Below are positions 22,140 through 34,019 of a stretch of 64,000 nucleotides of DNA, in pieces. Below the pieces are notes generated by a model. The model searched no databases, was not told the origin of the DNA, and saw only the letters and a program-made list of their open reading frames with translations. Origin of the DNA: Stromatinia cepivora (lineage: Eukaryota; Ascomycota; Leotiomycetes; Helotiales; Sclerotiniaceae); the NCBI GenBank assembly GCA_014898415.1, contig RCTD01000004.1, positions 1,425,001 through 1,489,000 of the forward strand. The letters run 5' to 3'. The first letter of the stretch is position 1; each line of letters opens with the position of its first letter. Position numbers and translations under genes: made by a program.

Positions 22140-22400
22140 TTTTTTTTAGATAGAATTGTATTGTTGGTGTAAGGAAGAAGAAAAGAACTTCCAATTCAGG
22201 AGTCTGAATCCTTTTCAGCACATCCCTTTGAGCCCGCTGAGAGTGACTCTCAGATAAAATGGCATCTCATGTAAATGAACAAGCACCATATATATGATTC
22301 TACACTTGAGAGTCATTGATAATGATATTGCTTTAAAGATAGACCCATACCAAAATCCCCTTTCCAATCCTAAAAGATGACCAAAGAAACCCCAAAAAGC
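22140..22400 (-). promoter_or_regulatory. Array upstream block, copy 5 (gene D)
   Basis: Contains ATTGTATTGTTGG, a purine run, AATCCTTTTCAG, TGACTC (22244-22249), GAGTCA (22310-22315) and ATGACCAAAGAAACC near 22377. The copy 1 and copy 5 distal ends are alike enough to share a short open stretch (FVGFFSHFF versus FWGFFGHLL). Confidence 0.7.
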
Positions 22401-22629
22401 TTCATTCCAAGCCTCAGTCAAATATTCATCCACACCCTTAATTCCACTTTTAACATAGTACACAGTGTGCTTGCTTGTACGGGTCTAGCCAGAAGGACTC
22501 CATCTAGAAAACTCATCTTGTCATGAATAATAATATATCAGAAAATGATATCACAAGGATTACCAATTACCATACTTGTGAATGAATTCAAAGTCCGTAA
22601 TGACAACAATAGCTATGGATATACATTGA

Positions 22630-22700
22630 AATCATTGATGTGATATCTTCTTCAGAGATGGAGTCATATTCAAAGCAGAGTGAGTGTAATGTTGAACTTG
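22630..22700 (-). repeat. Array upstream block, partial copy 6
   Basis: Only the distal part is recognisable: ATGGAGTCATATT (GAGTCA at 22661-22666), like GGAGTCATATT in copies 1 and 2. No gene is attached. Confidence 0.4.
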
Positions 22701-25700
22701 GCACCAAGTGTGATGACATGTTGAGATACTGGATGTGAGGGTGTATATGGGGCTATGCTCAGTCAGAAAGCCTGCGAAATAATGGGCAATATTCGATCTG
22801 AACATGAAAAGAGAAATAATTACTACGCGGCGGCTCGGGATACATAGTAACTTTTGATTGCAAGCCGATATGATATCATGTACAGAACTTTCTTTTCCCA
22901 TCAATCTTCAATGTAAATAAACATATATATATGTATACACATAAAGATCATTCTTCCCACTAGAGTCTCGAGAAATCAGACAATATCCAATTTGCAGTCA
23001 AAAATAAATACAAGCAACTGGTAACATGAGAGAACCACTCCAAGTAAACCCATGAGTATACACTGGCAATAGACTTCCACAACCAAATCTCTCCCAAGAA
23101 GTCCACTAAAGCTTCGACTTCGAAGACACCACACCAGCAGTGAAAATGGAGACAACTTTACACCCTCCAGCACCAGTGTAGAAATCCCCTAAACTTCAAT
23201 CGCCTCTAAAGCCTAAAATGATACTCACCCATCGAAATACAAAACACACTCAAACCCTACATACCAAAGAGCAGGCCATAAATAATACCCAACTACTCAA
23301 CGGGAGCCTTTCCTTCCCATCCCCAAAAAAACTCACCGGGAGATTTCACCCCATCACCCCACACCAATACCACACCACTCCACTCCAACCAATCCCTCCA
23401 CGCTCAACTCAACTCACCCATGACCCAAACCCCTCGACAAAACAAACCGCACTCAGGGCACTTGCCCTCCCTCTCCCACTCAATCCCAATTCCTCAACTA
23501 CCCGTTCATTCGAATCCGCATTCGGGCCGCTCACTCACAACCGTAACCCAACCCCGCCTGATTTCCCTCTTCTCTTTTTTTCCTAGATGCCTAGGTAGGT
23601 AAATTTCCTGAATAACTAATACCCCACCTGCCAATCACACCATGAGGAATTTAGAGTGTCAACTTATTCACATGTACTCTGTATATGTGTTCTTTTCTTT
23701 ATATCCAATTGCCGTCCTGTACTATATTTGCGATAGATAGATTGAGGAGATGAAAACCTAAGTAGGTAATCCATCGATCACGGGATAAGATAAGGGCTTT
23801 ATTTTCAAAAAACCCTTATGCGGATGAGTGGATGGGTAGGAATCTTTTTGGAATTGGATTGATTTGTGCGGTTTACTTTGGTTTTTGGGCTTGTTTTTAG
23901 TGAAGGATGGATGGATCTAGAATAGTATGAACGGGTAAAAATGCCATTACAAATTTACAAAGATAAGTTTCAGTTTCAGTTAGAGGGATCATTGAATTGT
24001 TTGTTGGGTCCCACATATAATTGGCGATGACAAATGGAAATTCTTAGGTTGGAATTTAGGATAGGATAGATAAGTAAGTAGGTAGCTTGGGTAGCTTGAG
24101 TGGAGCTCTTGGAAGTTGGTACTAGTAAGGTGCTAAGTATCGACAACTCAATTGCGGCGGGGTAGATATAGATAGATAAATGACTGGCATTGGAGATAAG
24201 TGAGAGAGATAGATGAAAATTCTGATGAAGGTTGAACTCGGGTTTTATAAGCTGTTTGTTACAAAGACTTTCAATACCTATGGAGACTTCAGCATATATT
24301 AATAAATTTCACTCAATACAAGAACAAGCACCAAAGACCAAAGAATTAAAATCACATGCAAAACATTGTGTACAAATTATTTTAACTTTTCCTTGATTGT
24401 GGTCCAAGCGTCAAGACGCGGAAACGGAAAGGTTCTCGAAAAGCGATCGAACGAATTGATTTGGATGGGATTTGATTGTGTTTGGGGAATTTCGGGTCGA
24501 GGTTTTTCTTTTTTCTTTGGAGTGAGGTGAGGATGGGATTTTGGGGGTGGCGATTTGTTGATGGTATTTGAGTATATTGGTAAGAACACTTACATGAAGA
24601 TACATTTACTGCGTAAATTCGTATCTAAATCCGTCTATTCATTTGTTGTCTATTCATTTGTCCGTTCCTTCTCGCATTATTGCATATATCCACGCACCGT
24701 CAGAATGAGTCACCTTGCTGTTTACTTACTACTGTGTTGTAGTTGGCGTTTGGCTGTGGAGTTTAGATGCGGGTTTGTGGTGATAGGATCAAAGCATTGG
24801 GCAAGGTTGGATTTGGATTTGATAGGATTGGTGCTCGAAGAAATATAGAATGAAGAAAATGAATGACACGCATGTATCATGATCAGGGTAAGGTAAGGGG
24901 ATGCAGAAAAATGTAATAAATGTTATTGGATGTAATATTGGCATTAGTTTTCTCGAGATATTACCCGAAAGGGAGTTCAAGGGATATTGGACGAATAAAG
25001 TTGTTTGTAAAAGGGGACGGGTTGGACAGATGCAGATGCAGATTTATTTTAGCTATTCGGCTGTAACGAATGCAGAATGCAACAGGTTGAAGAAGTAAAA
25101 GGTGTAACCTTTCAATGTATTTCTCGAATATTCCAATTCTTTGGGAGTGGTGGCTATGTGTACAAATTTCGGGGGATGGCCATGATTTCTTGAGTTAGGT
25201 AGGTAGATTTCTATCATGTTGCATCGTCTGATGAAATTTCTAGGTGTGTTTTGTGCTGCACCATTGAATCAAGATTTTGATATCAAGATAGGTTGATAAT
25301 ACGTGAGGACCGGGCTGTACCGATAGCCCGTAAAAGTATCATACGCCCTGTTGTATTTCTCCGATGCTGTTCCAATGGCTGTAGGCTTGAGATCAAAGAT
25401 CTCTTAGTTATCGAGGTGCAGAATCGTGCCACGAGTATCTATCGAGTTACTGCTTTGCGCTCGAGCTCGAGAGTGGAGCTTCAGAGCTGATGAGTTGGTG
25501 ATAATGATGATGTGAAGTGTTCAGCTGAATATTGTAAATTGCCCCTTCATCAAAAGGCTCTTTTTTAAAATAGGGGAGCCATCCTTAATAGACATAATTA
25601 TGATGTAAGAAGACGTAGAAGACATAAGAAGCAGGGTTTCGATAAGCAGTTTCCTACCGGTAACCAAAGTATGGTAATGCAAGTCAGGTCAGACCAAGGA

Positions 25701-26393
25701 TGGAAATGCCCAAATTATGAATTATGCCTATGCCATGGCCACAAGAGCCCAAGAATAAATCTTTTACCCAGGGGCCTAGGGGCCGTGTCCGAAACGGTAA
25801 CTCTGTGATTTGATGTAATAATGAGTGCAGAGTTTCACCGTGACTGTCAGACAAAACTTGATGAAGGTCCTTTTGGTCACAGAGTAAACCATAGAAATAA
25901 GGAAAAAAAAATCCGACGAACTTTAATCTGATCCGTTCTATTTGTAATAGACATACTAATGATATTGATTAGGAAAGGGTGTAAATACAATAAGTTAGAT
26001 CGAAGTGTAATTACTCGGTATTGTATGAACAATAGCATCATTCACCGAAAATTCTCGATGATATGATTTAGTACTTGGTATTTAGTACTTACTGGGCAAT
26101 CAGTAGGTAGGCAATTAGTACTTGGTAGGCATTTAGTAGGCATTTAGTAGACATTTAGTAGACACTTTAAGGGCAATGATATAACCAGTATAGTCCACAA
26201 ATGAAAAATAATACCAAGGTATTTTCAACTCGATATTGTCTTTCGAAGTCTTCTTTAACACATCTGAACACTTACTTCCATTGTACTCCATGGAAATACG
26301 TACAATCTTAATTTTCAACACCAGCTTCATACTTTGTTAGGAGGACCATAAAATAGGATATCAAGGGATTCAAAGAAAAGACAAACAAAAAGT

Positions 26394-26425
26394 CCTTCAA
26401 TCCTTCAATCCTTCAATCCTTCAAT
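26394..26425 (+). repeat. (CCTTCAAT)4 tandem repeat
   Basis: Four perfect 8-bp units in intergenic DNA. Confidence 0.9.
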
Positions 26426-26447
26426 CATTTTATGGGCTGGACCAATA

Positions 26448-26491
26448 TACCTTACCTTACCTTACCTTACCTTACCTTACCTTACCTTACC
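26448..26491 (+). repeat. (CTTAC)8 microsatellite
   Basis: Eight perfect pentamers plus partial ends, 700 bp upstream of eIF4G. Confidence 0.95.
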
Positions 26492-27240
26492 GTACAAACA
26501 CAAAGCAGAAACAAACCTCTAAGGAAAAAGACATCAATCATTTTTGGAAGGGAAAAATATCATAAAAATTGTATATTTTAGTTTTTTATTATTTGTGTTG
26601 GCCTCAGATTCAAGGTGGAGATACACTTTTTCCCTTTTCCCTGCTGTAGAAAAAAATAGCAGATACACTAGCCGAGCCACCACCGAAAGATATCTGATAT
26701 CTGCTTTTCTCTCTGAACATTTTTCTACCACCACCAACAATTAATTTCAAGACAACTTGAAAATACCACCTCCTCTCAAAATAAAACTATCCCGGCGAAC
26801 ATCTTCTATTCTGTAGAAGAACGATCGCGGCAGGAATAGTCTCTCGATAACTTTTTATAAAAGTATCGAACCCTTTTTCAGAATTTTACAGTTATAGTTA
26901 TTCAGAAACTGTAACGACAAATTCTCCCCATTCATTCACCCACCCGAAAAGAGAGGGCGATCTCCCATATTCGCACTTTTTTTTGAGAGCGATTAATTTC
27001 TGCCCACTCAGGAAGAAAACACGCAAAATCCTCTCCACTCAACCTTTTTTATCATCGATTAATTCGGAAAAAAAAAGAGTCTTTCTCTTATCAATAGATT
27101 TCGATTCAAATTCTATCGACACATCTTCGAAGGAATATAACTCGTCATCCCCTCCTATCGCGATAACGTCATACAAAATAATTAAAATACCTTCTTCTCA
27201 CGAAAAGATACGAGGTCACCTTCGACAAACAGTTCACCCT

Positions 27241-30200
27241 ATGACTTCCGTTCCTCAAACTTCTCAAAACCAAAGCCAGGCCTCAAACACCAACAGCGCG
27301 TCGCAATCGACCCAGTCGTACGCTTCTACCGCAAAGAAGGCAGTCTCGTCGCCACCTATCGCGACGAGCTCCTCGACTCCCTCACCCGCCGTGGCTGTCG
27401 GAGGTTCTGCGCCGGTACAGCAACATGGAAAATCATCCTCTATTTCACCGGTAAACGGTAGAGCTTCGATTCCTCCCGCTGTACCGGCAGTTTCTGCACC
27501 TGCTATCGCTCATAGTAGCTCTGCAATTAATGGTGGTTTAACTGACCACAGCCGTAAGAGTTCGGTTACAATCAGCGCAAATGGTCCAGCAGGTTATGTT
27601 CCTAATGGAGGTCCAGTAGGTGGCTCAAGAGGTGGCATTCAGTTCGGATCAGTTATGGATTCCCCTGCTGCTTCTCACAGCATCCCACAGATCTCTCAAC
27701 CGGCCTCGGCACCAATTCCCATTCCAGGAAACAACCCAAGAGTAATTTCGCCCGCCAATTCACCATCTCCTATCCCTCAACCAGCTGCAAGTGGTGGAAG
27801 ACCTCCTTCTGGAATACCACAGCAAGGAAACATGACCTTTGGTAGTTTGGGTAATGATGGCGGTGTTAGTATAGATTCTATTCAACTCTAGCGGACATTC
27901 ACTAACTTGTTTTTTTCTTGTAGCAACACATGCGACAAGCATCCTCTCAAGGACCCTTAGCACCGAACAGTCAGGCAGGCGGTCACCTTCGTCGTGAATC
28001 ATCGCATTCGGCACAAAGTGACAGCAATCAAGGTCCCGGAGCAGGTCGTGGCGGTTATCAACAAGGTGGTGGACGTGGTCGTGGCGGATTTAATCAACAA
28101 TACTCGGGTCATTCTGGTTTCCCTCCCCAAAGTCAACCTCAATTCAGAAGCAACCAAAATGCAGGACGTGGTGGCATGCCTTCTTTCCAAAACCAAGGTC
28201 GCCCACAATATCAGAATTCTCCACACCAAGCTGCACGAAGCCCAGCCCTTTCCAACTCGATTCCCGGTACACCTAACATGAACCAGGCGATGCCCATGCA
28301 AAGCCCACAACAGTTCAACGCTCATGCTGCTTACTACCAGCCGTCTCATATGGGAGGTCCTCCAGTGCAATCACCCTACCAATACCCGGTAAACCAATGC
28401 CCTTCTCATTCCAGCGATTCTTTCTCCTTTCAATCTTTCAATCGTGGTGGTAGAGGCAAGAAGTGGTTTGATAAGTCTTCAACCCAACATTACCGAAAGC
28501 CTTCAACAGAACTTTTCGGTCACAACTTCACCTACAATGAACAGCCATCCCTGCGTGGAAGTAACGGTCAAGGTATTGCCAGAAATAGAAAAGGATCCAT
28601 GCAGTCGGAGCACCAGGAGAATGGCTTTCCTGTTTCCAACCAACAGTCGAATTTGCCATCACCTCCAGCCAAGGATTCAGTTATCCCGAAGAAGCGTGCA
28701 GATCTAAATTCTACGGACCCAAGCCTTCCCCCTCTCCCTTCTGCTACTCCCTATTTCAATGTTTCTTCTGATGTTTCAAATATTGATTTTTCGCCAGCTT
28801 CTGGCAACTTTGACAAATTTCTAACAGATACACAGACTCACAATGCATATGCTCAACCTTACCCCGGTATGATGCCAATGGGTGGTCCTCCATCTTTCCA
28901 GTATCCTCAAGTGGGTTACATGCATCCCGTCCCACCCCAATCACCGCAGCCAGGTTACCAGCAACCCTATATTGCAGGTCAATATGCACAACAGGCACAA
29001 CCGATGTCCCGCAATTCTTCCCAGATGTCTGAACATCGACCAGCTTCGAGCATGGGTCAGGCACAAACTCCTTCGATTACACCTTCCACTTCACTTACAC
29101 CGCAGCCAAAGCCCGCAACTCAAACTTCCGCTTTCTCGAGACCAGCTCGCAAGAGTGCGGCTATCGTCATTATGAGACCTGATGGCGACGTCTTGAATGT
29201 TGACGCAATTAAAGCACCTGCTTCTCCGGCTCCTAGTAACAGAACTAGAACACCACCTGTCATAGCTTCTTCCACACCAACACCTCCACCGAAGTCCGCC
29301 ACTCCTCAACATGCTCGCGCTGATAGCTTAGCTACAAAGTCTGCTGAAGAAATTCGTCAAGAGATGCAAGAGAAAGTGAAGAAAATGGCAGCAGGTGGCG
29401 ACAAGATCGACGAGGCCAAGAACGAGGAGGCCACAAAGGCTGCTGAAGCCGCGGCCGCTGCTGAAGCCAAATTGAAGGAAGAAGAGAAAGCCAAGGAGTT
29501 GGCAAAGGCCGCCGAGGAGGCTAAAGCTAAGGAAGAAGCAGACGCTAAAGCTGCCGCCGAGAAGGCTAAGAAGGAAGCAGAAGAAGAACTTGAACGACAA
29601 ATTGCCGAGATGGAGGCCCTAGAAGCTGAAAGAGAGAAGAAAGAACAGGAGATGCTCGCCAAGCGTGCTGCTGATAAAGAAAAGCGTGATGCCGAGGATG
29701 CTGAACGTGAAAAGGCCAATGCGGCAGAGAATGATCGCAAACTCAGGGAGCAGGAGCGTGAAATGGAGCGTCTCGAAGATGAGCGTGAGAAGAAGAGAGC
29801 AGAGGCCGAAGCAAAGGCTAAAAATGGTGATTCCAAGAAGGATGAGGAGACCCCAGATACTCTCGCCACCAAGCTATCAAAAGCTACCCTCGAAACCGAC
29901 AGTGGTGCATCGACTCCTACTTCTGACGACTCCATGGGGCCGCCTCCTAAGTCATTTGCTGCTGAGAAGCGCGGCAAACCTGCTGCACTCAACCTTGCAC
30001 CTCTCAATACCAAGCCTGTTGAACCACCTCAGCCTAGCGCAGCTCTTCAGTCACTCAAGTCTGCTCGCTTCTTGGCTGTGCTTGATTCCTCCATCTATCC
30101 AGCCAACATTAATTCACCAAACCCTGCTTTGAACTCTGCCGCTAATGCCAAGGGCAAGACTTTCAAGTATGATAAAGAGTTTTTGCTCCAATTCCAAAAG

Positions 30201-32217
30201 GTATTCACCGAGAAGCCTTCCATGGAATTCGAGTCTCAAATCAAGGCTCTTATTGGAGATGACCCAAGCTCTGCCAGACCCGGTGGATCACAGAGAACAC
30301 CTGGTGGCATGGGTCCTAGAGGATCAAACCGTGGTGGTGGAAATGCCGTTGGTCAATTTACCATGGGTCAATTTGGTGCTCAAGGTGGAAAGACCCTCCC
30401 ACCTGGTACTACAAGTGCCGAGCGTTTCGCTATGTCTCAAGGCAATATGCCACGACCAGCACTCAACCCTATGGCTTCATTCCAGCGCCCTGGTGGAGCT
30501 TTCCCCGGTGGAAATTCTATGCAACGAACCAATTCTACCAACTCTTCCATGCCACATTCCCCACGTCAAGCAAGCAGATCTACTCGTGGTGGCAGCAAGC
30601 GTGAAGGCGGCTACCAAGGCAGTAATGCTAAGCAGGAGGCCCAAGCAGCTGCAAAGATGCCTCTTACCAGCGGCATGGACATCAAGCCTATCCAAACTTC
30701 TTCTACTGGTTGGAAACCACGTAGTGTCGGTCAAACCCAATCAGCTACCGGTGCTGCTGGACCTGCTCCTGGGGCCGTTCCAGGCGCTGGCCATATGGAT
30801 CCTGACATGGTCCAAAGAAAGGTCAAGGCAGCTTTGAACAAGATGACTCCCGAAAAGTTTGACAAGATCGCCGACCAAATCTTAGCTATCGCTGCACAAT
30901 CTAGAGACGAAGCAGATGGCCGCACATTGCGACAGGTCATCCAACTTACTTTCGAGAAGGCCACTGACGAGGCTCACTGGGCTTCAATGTATGCCAAGTT
31001 CTGCAAGCGCATGTTGGAGACCATGAGCCCTGATATCAAGGACGAGAGCATCGTGGATAAGAATGGTAACATCGTTTCTGGTGGTAACCTTTTCAGAAAG
31101 TACTTGCTTAACAGATGTCAAGAAGAATTTGAGAGAGGTTGGAAGATTGATTTGCCAGAAAAGCCGGAGGGCGAACGTGAAGATGCTAAGACCGAGGAAG
31201 CTGCTATGCTTTCAGATGAGTATTATATCGCCGCAGCTGCTAAGAGACGTGGTCTTGGTCTTGTTCAATTCATTGGTGAGTTGTACAAGCTCAGCATGCT
31301 TACGGAGCGTATCATGCACGAGTGTGTCAAGAAACTCGTGGATTACCAGGGTCTTCCTGACGAAGCTGAGATTGAGTCTTTGACCAAACTCCTCAAGACC
31401 ATTGGTTTCAACCTTGACAGCACCGAGAAGGGTAGACCATTGATGGATGTTTACTTCACTCGCATTACTGCCATGGTCGAAACACCCGAGTTGCCAAGTC
31501 GACTGAAGTTTATGCTCATGGATATCATCGATCTTCGCAAGAAGAGATGGGCATCGAAGGAAGCCAACAAGGGCCCCAAGACCCTCGAAGAAGTTAGAGC
31601 AGAGGTAAGAATCCTAACAAACAAGCTAATGATCATTCACATACTAACTAATTATAGGCCGAGGCTGCTGCCGCACAAAAGGCTGCCGAGAACTCGAGGA
31701 GTCAAAGAGGTGGTGGTGGTGGACGCTTGCAAATGGGTCGTGGTGATGGAAGAAACTTCTCTGGTGGGTATGGAAACCAACCTCCTCCTGATTACCAGAA
31801 GAACACTGTTGGTATGGATGACCTTCGTCGTCTTACAAACAAAGGTGGTGCAAACCGACAAGCCAGTCAACAGATGTCATTTGGACCCACATCTATGTTC
31901 AATTCGAGAAGCAACAGTGGTCGAAAGATGGGTCCAGGAGGTTCGTTGAGCAGAACAGGTGAAGATTCAGGAGCTTCATCAAGAACTGGCACACCCCCAC
32001 AAGACAAGGATAGGAAATCAGCTACTTCCGCAAATGCATTTAGGTTCGTGTATTCCGTATTTGCAATTAATTGATAATCAACTAACTATTTTATAGTCTT
32101 CTTGCAGGATTAGGATCTGGCGAGACCGAGAATCCGGCATCTCCTCCCTCTACCCATACTTCTCCAGTATTGTCGAAATCCACAGCAGCTTCCGACAAGA
32201 AGGAGGGTGATGCTTGA
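27241..32217 (+). CDS. Translation initiation factor eIF4G
   Basis: Scaffold of the cap-binding complex eIF4F; bridges eIF4E, eIF4A, poly(A)-binding protein and the ribosome in the cytoplasm. Four exons, 27241-27864, 27924-31604, 31658-32043 and 32097-32217, with introns of 59, 53 and 53 nt, give 1603 residues in frame. Order: Ser/Pro/Gln-rich N-terminus, RGG-like patches (about 230-270), an Ala/Lys/Glu-rich coiled coil (about 680-850), the eIF4E-binding site YDKEFLL (957-963, matching YxxxxL-phi), a Gly-rich linker, the MIF4G domain (about 1167-1415) that binds eIF4A, and an RG/Ser-rich tail. The start is the first ATG; no ATG lies in the open stretch before it. Introns 2-4 crowd the 3' end. 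Confidence 0.95.
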
Positions 32218-33497
32218 ATCATTGAGCATTAACAAAAGTGTTTCATACAACGGAGCATTCTAATTTCTGTGCATAGACGGCGGGCTAATCTTGCATTTAC
32301 GGCGGGGCCTATTTCAAAACGGGTGTCTTAAAAGTTCCTCATTCTGTTCTCTATGATACCTCAGATTTCACCCATTAGACTACATTCCGTTATCACCAGA
32401 TCTTGTTTTCGGTCATCTTTCTAATGCATTATTCGGTATTTGGTGCGTGGGGCAAAATAGGGTGCTTTCTGTCTGCAATTTCCTTTGGCTGGCGGGGGTT
32501 GGATTTGGACGGCGGCATGGTTGGCTGCCGATCATGACACGACCTCTAAAAGCTTTTCTTTCTTCTGTCGATACTTTTCCCGTCTTTACATGGCTCTAAT
32601 GATCGATGACCGGCTTGCTTCAGTGCATCCATACGAATGGTCTACGAATGTTACGCTACAACTATTTTGCGTTTTTGTTATTTTTGCATTGGCGCCATTA
32701 CGACTTGATTACCCTAATGTTCACTTCACGAAAGAAGGCATGGGGCTTCATGGTTGCGCAATGGTGATGAGTTTTTCTCTGATAGCCTGGCTGGCTGATG
32801 GTGGTTGATCTTGAGTGCCACGGAGGAATAGAACATGGGAACTTGTCCTGTTCTGGGGGTGCGGGTTAAATCTATTGTGAAAGCTGTGGATTTGTGTTAA
32901 GGGAAGTTGGATGTCCCAGCTTGTGGGGAGGAATGCAGGATGCTCGGAAAAACCTTATTGTACAATTATAATCTTCTTTTTGTCATTGGTTTTTGCTTCT
33001 CTTCTTTTTCATCATGCCAGCCAGCTTCAGGCAGTAGAAACTTATGAAAACTGATTCAAACTAAAACTATCTAGCCATTGTCTTTATGTTAATTTGTGAT
33101 TTAATTGTGATTTGTGGTTATGATTATGTGACTTATATTGGAACTTGATCCAAATGTTAACGCCCTGCTCTCCATATAGTTTTTGAACTCTTTCTATAAG
33201 AATAAATAATTCCCTGAACTCTGAGACCTCACATCACCGCACCCATTTCACCCATATCACCCATCACAAGACCAACCAACCAATCAAACCAAGAAAGCAT
33301 GTATAAACTCACTCACCAATATGAAAATCTCTTTCTCTTTCTCTTTCTCTTCCTCTTGTAAATTTTTATTTTTCAAATCCTATTGTTTGTCTATCTACCT
33401 TTTCTGCCTTTTCTGTCTGACAGACTGGCTAATCTTCCCTACAATTCAATTCAATTCAATTCAAATATCATTCCTTCCTTCCATCCTTCCATCCTTT

Positions 33498-33592
33498 CAT
33501 CCATCCATCCATCCATCCATCCATCCATCCATCCATCCATCCATCCATCCATCCATCCATCCATCCATCCATCCATCCATCCATCCATCCAT
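33498..33592 (+). repeat. (CATC)n microsatellite, about 23 copies
   Basis: Perfect tetramer array. Open frames through it (Ser-Ile-His-Pro repeats) are artefacts. Confidence 0.95.
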
Positions 33593-33763
33593 TCTCCGTG
33601 CGCATAAATGCCAAATCAAGTAAGTAAGTAAGTTACTCGCACCACACACACAACGCCAACCACGCCACGCAAACCAGGCTACGCCAACCTGTCAACCGCG
33701 CCAGCGTAACCAACCATTCGCACCACCCTATGCCTATGCTAAGAATTTTATACAGATTGAAAG

Positions 33764-33792
<29 letters not shown>
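33764..33792 (+). repeat. Poly-A run of 29
   Basis: Plus-strand A homopolymer not next to any plus-strand gene; possibly a retrotransposed tail, more likely simple expansion. Confidence 0.9.
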
Positions 33793-33798
<6 letters not shown>

Positions 33799-34019
33799 TT
33801 TATCAAGAGGGGGAGAATGCCTCGAGTGAGCTTATTTCAACTTGAGGGAGGGGTCTTGGATACTTGTTTATGGTAGATGAGATGGGATGTTATGCATGCA
33901 TCATCTTACTCATCTCATCTCTCTGTTTCTCCCCTTCTTGTGCAATCTCTCCACCTTCCCCTCATAATCGTACATATCCATCCTTCAATCTACTCTTCAG
34001 AACCACAAATCATATCACG

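Larger units (their letters stand above)
22701..27240. other. Gene-poor 4.5 kb with eIF4G leader at the end
   Basis: No gene recognised. Holds TAGGTAGG motifs (23592, 25196), short repeats around 26060-26160 (TTTAGTA variants), and the two simple repeats listed separately. From about 26,750 the plus strand becomes the C/T- and A-rich leader of eIF4G. The frame upstream of its ATG is open to 26983 but contains no ATG. Confidence 0.5.
32218..34019. other. Intergenic between convergent eIF4G and Ste16/Rictor
   Basis: 3' flanks of two convergent genes. Contains C/T-rich stretches, a CATC microsatellite and a long A run. The open stretch at 32485-32808 resembles nothing known and has no splice or promoter support. 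Confidence 0.5.

Noticed and set aside
23218..23586. Plus-strand 122-codon open frame
   Set aside because: Thr/Pro/His-rich reading of a C/A-rich tract; no family, no typical start region.
26983..27240. N-terminal extension of eIF4G by 86 codons
   Set aside because: The stretch is open but holds no in-frame ATG; it reads as a 5' leader.
29357..30013. Minus-strand Ser/Ala/Phe-rich open frame
   Set aside because: Antisense of the Ala/Lys/Glu coiled-coil of eIF4G; a mirror of biased codons.
33321..33623. Open frame with Ser-Ile-His-Pro repeats
   Set aside because: Produced by the CATC microsatellite, which is open in several frames.
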